The notes beneath the pieces are model-generated. The model saw nothing but the letters and a program-made list of their open reading frames with translations. It was not told the origin of the DNA and ran no database searches. Shown here piece by piece: positions 60,478 to 64,000 of a stretch of 64,000 nucleotides of DNA (within the stretch, counting starts at the first letter, position 1; each line of letters begins with the position of its first letter). The stretch comes from JAAOIF01 sp965206195 (GTDB taxonomy: Bacteria; Pseudomonadota; Gammaproteobacteria; PS1; Pseudothioglobaceae): the NCBI GenBank assembly GCA_965206195.1, contig CBDBIZ010000011.1, forward strand, positions 434,001 to 498,000. The letters run 5' to 3'. Made by a program: the position numbers and the translations under genes.

Positions 60478-61024
60478 AATAAAAAACGATGCCAATCAGC
60501 GTATGAATAAAACCATTGCCTCGTTAGAAAGTGCGTTTAGCAAAATTAGAGCAGGGCGTGCACACCCTTCGCTACTTGAACAAATTCAGGTTGAGTACTA
60601 CGGCTCTATGATGCCCATCTCACAGGTTGCTAATATCAGTGCAGAAGATTCACGCACGCTCAAGGTATCCCCCTGGGAAAAAGATATGGTTACTGTGATT
60701 GAAAAAGCCATCATGACCTCTGATTTAGGACTTAACCCACAAACCATGGGGCAAGTCATGCGCATTCCACTGCCGCCACTCACAAAAGAGCGTCGTGGTG
60801 AATTGGTGCGTGTGGTCAAGGACGAAGCAGAACAAGCCAAAGTTGCAATTCGTAATATTCGTCGCGATGCCAATTCCGATTTTAAAGAGTTATTAAAAGA
60901 AAAAGAAATCTCAGAAGATGAAGCGCATAAAGCAGAAGATGACATTCAAAAAATTACCGATGAGCATATCAAATCAATCGAGCACAAACTCAGAGAAAAA
61001 GAAAACACTTTGCTTGAAATTTAA
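60467..61024 (+). CDS. frr: Ribosome recycling factor
   Basis: 185 residues from MLNEIKNDANQRMNKTIASL; the frame is open 12 codons upstream inside pyrH but this start has the aggag ribosome site and matches the family. Splits post-termination ribosomes with EF-G. Seen: FSKIRAGRAHPSLLEQIQVE, the APWEKDM-like SPWEKDM, and PLPPLTKERRGELVRVVKDE. Usual length. The 170 bases after it contain no clear gene. Confidence 0.97.
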   Translation: MLNEIKNDANQRMNKTIASLESAFSKIRAGRAHPSLLEQIQVEYYGSMMPISQVANISAEDSRTLKVSPWEKDMVTVIEKAIMTSDLGLNPQTMGQVMRIPLPPLTKERRGELVRVVKDEAEQAKVAIRNIRRDANSDFKELLKEKEISEDEAHKAEDDIQKITDEHIKSIEHKLREKENTLLEI

Positions 61025-61193
61025 CGCATTTAAGACCACTGCATTAGGGTTGGATGTTAGACAAATGACAAGTTTTGCCTAGTTGATAATTTTTATAAAT
61101 TCACTCCTAGCAGGGCTAAGGGTGTTTTTAAAAAGTTTTCAGTCTGGTGAAAGGTGGTGTTTTTATGAAGGTCTCAATTAAATCAAAACCATT

Positions 61194-61571
61194 TTACTGT
61201 CTTTCTATACAAGCAAAATAATCATCCCATCTACCAGGAGAAAATTCTGTGCCAAATTCATCAAGTGGACCAGTATTGTATAAAGACAATACGTTTTTGA
61301 ATCTTTGAATATTAACCTCAGATAAGCCCAACTTATCTTTGCAGGCTTCGTGCGCCGCTTTTGTCACTGTAACCCCATTGACTGTTGCGATTACGTCTTG
61401 AGAAGTGTCGCTCAATCTCATGCTTTGCGCATCTTGATTACCTGGCACAACTTGATCGGCTATTGGTGCTATTGCGTCTAATGATTCAACTGGACCTTTA
61501 TCCCTATCGTCGCCACCTGCTAAAACATTTGAGGCTAAAAAAGCCGTTAAAATTATAATTTTTATGTTCAT
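61194..61571 (-). CDS. Small secreted protein of unknown function
   Basis: 125 residues, not recognised. A signal peptide (MNIKIIILTAFLASNVLAGG) indicates export. The mature part is acidic, with two cysteines (HEACKDKLGL, DYFACIERQ) likely to form one disulfide. There are no membrane helices after the signal. An aaggagtaaa ribosome site precedes the start. It stands alone between frr and cmoB, convergent to frr. Confidence 0.7.
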   Translation of the reverse strand: MNIKIIILTAFLASNVLAGGDDRDKGPVESLDAIAPIADQVVPGNQDAQSMRLSDTSQDVIATVNGVTVTKAAHEACKDKLGLSEVNIQRFKNVLSLYNTGPLDEFGTEFSPGRWDDYFACIERQ

Positions 61572-61644
61572 GTTGCTTTACTCCTTGTCTAAAATAATAC
61601 TAAAAAACCTAATACCAGCATTTTACACCAACACTGCGCCACTT

Positions 61645-62613
61645 ATGTTTGATAATTTTTCAAAGCGCTGCCAGCAATCGGCATTAAGCAAATCATGTCA
61701 ACAACTAGTGAATTTATCAGAACAATCATTTTTAGTCAATAATGGTAATATCCCAAAATGGGAAAAAACACTTGAGCAGATTCGGCTCCAGCCTAGCGGC
61801 AATCTGAGCCAAAAGATGGGGTATTTAAACATTGACGCAATTAATACCGACGAAATTCAATTGGAAGTAGCTTTAAAACAATTAATGCCTTGGCGTAAAG
61901 GTCCCTACCAAATTGGCAACCTTGTGCTTGAAAGCGAGTGGCGTAGCGATATGAAGTGGCATCGAGTGCTACCTCATATCAAACCATTGCAAGGCAAAAC
62001 TGTGCTTGATGTCGGTGCAGGGAATGGTTATTTTAGTTATTTAATGGCAATCGCAGGTGCAAGAATAGTGCTCGGAATTGAGCCGTTTTTGTTGTTTAAT
62101 TATCAATTTCAAGCAATACGCATATTGATTAAAAACCCACCAAATGCTTTCGTATTACCACTCAAATTAGAACAAATACCCAGCACCAGCGTATTTGATA
62201 GCATTTTCTCCATGGGGGTTTTGTATCATCAAAAAGACCCAATAGCGCATCTACAACAACTCAAATCCATGTTAGCAAAAAGCGGCGAGTTGATACTCGA
62301 AACCCTAATCATTGATGAAAAACACGGCGCTCAAATCATCCCCAAAGCGCGTTATGCTAAAATGCGTAATGTTTGGTGTCTGCCTGGTGTAAGGACACTA
62401 AAAACTTGGCTACTTGAGGCTGGATTTAGCCAAATTAGGCTGGTAGATGTTAATCAAACTACCTTTGGTGTATATGGCGAACAACGCACAACACACTGGA
62501 TTGGTGAGGGTGCGAAATCATTGCAAGATTTCCTAGACCCTAATAATAGCAACCTCACTATTGAGGGTTTGCCAGCACCTAAGCGAACAATTTTTATTTG
62601 CACGCAGAACTAA
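61645..62613 (+). CDS. cmoB: tRNA U34 carboxymethyltransferase CmoB
   Basis: 322 residues from MFDNFSKRCQQ, close to the family length of about 323; the frame is open to 61564 but the extra 27 residues do not fit. Uses carboxy-SAM to make cmo5U34. Seen: WRKGPYQIGNLVLESEWRSD then MKWHRVLPHI, SAM motif VLDVGAGNGYFSYLMAIAGA, IEPFLLFNYQFQAI, FSMGVLYHQKDPIAHLQQLK and YAKMRNVWCLPG. Its partner cmoA is not in the window. Confidence 0.95.
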   Translation: MFDNFSKRCQQSALSKSCQQLVNLSEQSFLVNNGNIPKWEKTLEQIRLQPSGNLSQKMGYLNIDAINTDEIQLEVALKQLMPWRKGPYQIGNLVLESEWRSDMKWHRVLPHIKPLQGKTVLDVGAGNGYFSYLMAIAGARIVLGIEPFLLFNYQFQAIRILIKNPPNAFVLPLKLEQIPSTSVFDSIFSMGVLYHQKDPIAHLQQLKSMLAKSGELILETLIIDEKHGAQIIPKARYAKMRNVWCLPGVRTLKTWLLEAGFSQIRLVDVNQTTFGVYGEQRTTHWIGEGAKSLQDFLDPNNSNLTIEGLPAPKRTIFICTQN

Positions 62614-62638
62614 TCAGCCCTATAGTATAATTCTGCCT

Positions 62639-63448
62639 ATGATTTATCGATTATTCTTGATTGTTTTCCTGCTGAGTGCAGATGCTTTTTCAGCCCCCAA
62701 TGCCGAGTTGAATATCGCGGTTAGCATCAAGCCGCTATACGGCATTGTTAGTGCTTTAACACACGGTGTTACCACGCCAACATTGCTCATTAAAAACCAG
62801 GCTTCTGCACATCATTTTCACTTACAACCTTCACAATTATCCCAACTTAATTCAGCAGATTTGATTGTTTTTGTGCATCCAGATTTTGAAGCTGGTTTTA
62901 AAAAAATTCTTAACAATATCAAGCCTGATAAAAAAATCATGCTAAGTGCTAATAACAACAACCACCATCTGTGGCTAGATGTTGACAAAATAATCAAATT
63001 CTCTCAACAATTAAGCGAAAAACTCATTCAAATAGACAGTGTAAACCAAACAACCTATCTCACTAATTTAGCCACTTTAACACAAGCATTGCAAATGCTA
63101 AACAACAACATCAAACAACAACTTGCAATCCACCAAAATAAACAAGTGGTAGGTTTTTCCAACGCCCTAGATTATTTCTTAGATGCCAATCATCTCAAGC
63201 ATTCAATCGTTGTAAGTCATTATCATGGGGCGAAATTAAGTCTGTTTAAACTTTTAAAAATCAAAAAATCTATCAAAAAATCTAAGCCCAAGTGTTTATT
63301 AAGCACCACACAAGTGCCTAAAAAATCTATCCAAACCCTAACAGAAGGTTTAGATATTAACACCCAAAGTGTTGATATTATAGGTGATGGTGATTATTTC
63401 AAACTAATGACAAACCTCACCAATCAAGTTAATCAATGTCTAAAATAA
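62639..63448 (+). CDS. znuA: Zinc/metal ABC transporter substrate-binding protein (ZnuA family)
   Basis: 269 residues from MIYRLFLIVFLLSADAFSAP, a signal peptide; the longer frame to 62561 overlaps cmoB. Cluster A-I periplasmic metal binder. Seen: LNIAVSIKPLYGIVSAL, the metal-binding SAHHFHLQPSQ, NNNHHLWLDVDKI, and VVSHYHGAKL. The His-rich loop is minimal. A TATAAT box at 62626-62631 lies 8 bases before the ATG, suggesting a leaderless message. Permease and ATPase genes are not seen; bioC overlaps its end. Confidence 0.88.
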   Translation: MIYRLFLIVFLLSADAFSAPNAELNIAVSIKPLYGIVSALTHGVTTPTLLIKNQASAHHFHLQPSQLSQLNSADLIVFVHPDFEAGFKKILNNIKPDKKIMLSANNNNHHLWLDVDKIIKFSQQLSEKLIQIDSVNQTTYLTNLATLTQALQMLNNNIKQQLAIHQNKQVVGFSNALDYFLDANHLKHSIVVSHYHGAKLSLFKLLKIKKSIKKSKPKCLLSTTQVPKKSIQTLTEGLDINTQSVDIIGDGDYFKLMTNLTNQVNQCLK

Positions 63449-64000
63449 GGGCTGCATTTAACAAAGCATCAAATAGTTATAATCATCATGCTGTTTTACA
63501 ACAAGAAATCGCCACGCGCCTAGATAAAAAATTAGGCATTATTGCCAATAAACCGAGCGTTGTACTTGATTTAGGCGCAGGCACGGGCTTACTCACGCAG
63601 CAATTATCACAACGTTTTCCAAGCTCAAAAATCATCGCACTTGATTTTGCACAAGACCTACTCAAACACAATCAAGTAGTAGATAAGATTTGCGCTGATG
63701 CCAACCAATTACCCATAGCAGATAATAGCGTTGATGTGGTTACCTCTAATCTAATGCTACAATGGTGTGAGGATTTAAACGCCGTATTTGGCGAATGTCA
63801 TCGTGTGCTTAAAAATGACGGCATATTGCTATTTTCAACCTTTGGCGCGACTACCCTCAAAGAATTAAAAAAAAGCTGGGCTGTGGTAGATAACTATGAC
63901 CATGTCAACGTCTTTGTTGATATGCACGACATTGGCGACCAAGTACTAGCAAATGGTTTTCAATCGCCAGTGATGACGATGGAGCTTTTAACGCTTACTT
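63436..64000 (+). CDS. bioC: Malonyl-ACP O-methyltransferase BioC (partial; C-terminus outside the window)
   Basis: 188 codons visible from MSKIRAAFNKASNSYNHHAV, starting 13 bases before the znuA stop. SAM enzyme that methylates malonyl-ACP to open biotin synthesis. Seen: FNKASNSYNHHAVLQQEIA (BioC pattern FxxAAxxYdxxAxxQ), the SAM motif VLDLGAGTGLLTQQLSQ, ALDFAQDLL, DVVTSNLMLQWCEDL with the typical LQW, and HRVLKNDGILLFSTFG. Biotin genes are scattered: bioF is at 27116-28210. Confidence 0.93.
   Translation, partial: MSKIRAAFNKASNSYNHHAVLQQEIATRLDKKLGIIANKPSVVLDLGAGTGLLTQQLSQRFPSSKIIALDFAQDLLKHNQVVDKICADANQLPIADNSVDVVTSNLMLQWCEDLNAVFGECHRVLKNDGILLFSTFGATTLKELKKSWAVVDNYDHVNVFVDMHDIGDQVLANGFQSPVMTMELLTLT

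Noticed and set aside
62561..62638. Longer N-terminus of the zinc-binding protein
   Set aside because: It would bury the signal peptide and overlap cmoB; the start at 62639 fits.
1..64000. CRISPR arrays, prophage, integrase or complete insertion sequences
   Set aside because: I saw no regularly spaced repeats, phage genes, or full transposases; only remnants and one two-copy repeat.

Overview
The window is AT-rich chromosomal DNA from a gammaproteobacterium. Gene order and protein sequences fit a small-genome, sulfur-oxidizing marine lineage of the SUP05/Thioglobaceae type (free-living or symbiont). That assignment is inference: it rests on a DsrC/TusE-family protein, a full siroheme synthase, cytochrome c maturation genes, an NtrYX-TrkAH block and proteobacterial-type housekeeping genes. 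There are no phage genes, CRISPR arrays or intact insertion sequences. Most of the sequence is tightly packed housekeeping operons with 1-20 base overlaps.

Layout. 1-1.15 kb: the end of a glnK-amtB operon. 1.2-6.0 kb: a small accessory patch with trmD cut off from its usual partners, a DUF4143 ATPase, a large secreted lipoprotein facing a small XRE regulator, and two decayed DUF1640-type genes. 6.0-11.2 kb: dapE, ccmI, ccmF, serB and tRNA-Leu. 11.2-14.6 kb: a dispersed repeat, a DsrC/TusE-like gene, prmA, a PP-loop gene, thiS and a metal-binding HMA protein. 14.8-20.3 kb: carA-mlaA-carB-greA. 20.3-21 kb: decayed DNA with an IS remnant. 21-23.6 kb: a nuclease, hisI-hisE and tatABC. 23.6-26.9 kb: a nitrogen island with an ANTAR regulator, a TorF-family porin and a second glnK-amtB behind a structured RNA leader. 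27-31.8 kb: bioF, then katA, an EncFtn-like ferritin and gor. 31.8-49 kb: M50 protease, proS, psd, CorC-type protein, eno, dnaJ, dnaK, coaD, rsmD, ppa, rnd, ntrY, a short NtrX-like regulator, trkA and trkH. 49-64 kb: thiG, second repeat copy, DUF2892 protein, acyltransferase-like protein, cysG, a Cys-rich unknown, a nucleotidyltransferase remnant, hda, pgsA, purM, purN, DUF3108 protein, uvrA, pyrH, frr, a periplasmic unknown, cmoB, a zinc-binding protein and the start of bioC.

The strongest discovery is the leader of the second glnK-amtB-porin operon. Just before glnK lie two small hairpins, each with a six-base loop carrying A at position 1 and G at position 4. The second overlaps a 19-bp terminator stem followed by a T run. 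This is the architecture bound by ANTAR antiterminators, and a NasT-like ANTAR protein, with Asn in place of its phosphoacceptor Asp, is encoded on the same strand just beyond the operon. The prediction is that ammonium uptake here is switched by RNA antitermination.

Other notable points are an EncFtn-type ferritin with neither an encapsulin gene nor a targeting peptide, an NtrX-like regulator lacking its AAA+ domain, a DsrC-like protein missing one of the two C-terminal cysteines, an MlaA without a lipobox, and a 144-bp dispersed repeat about 90% identical between its two copies.
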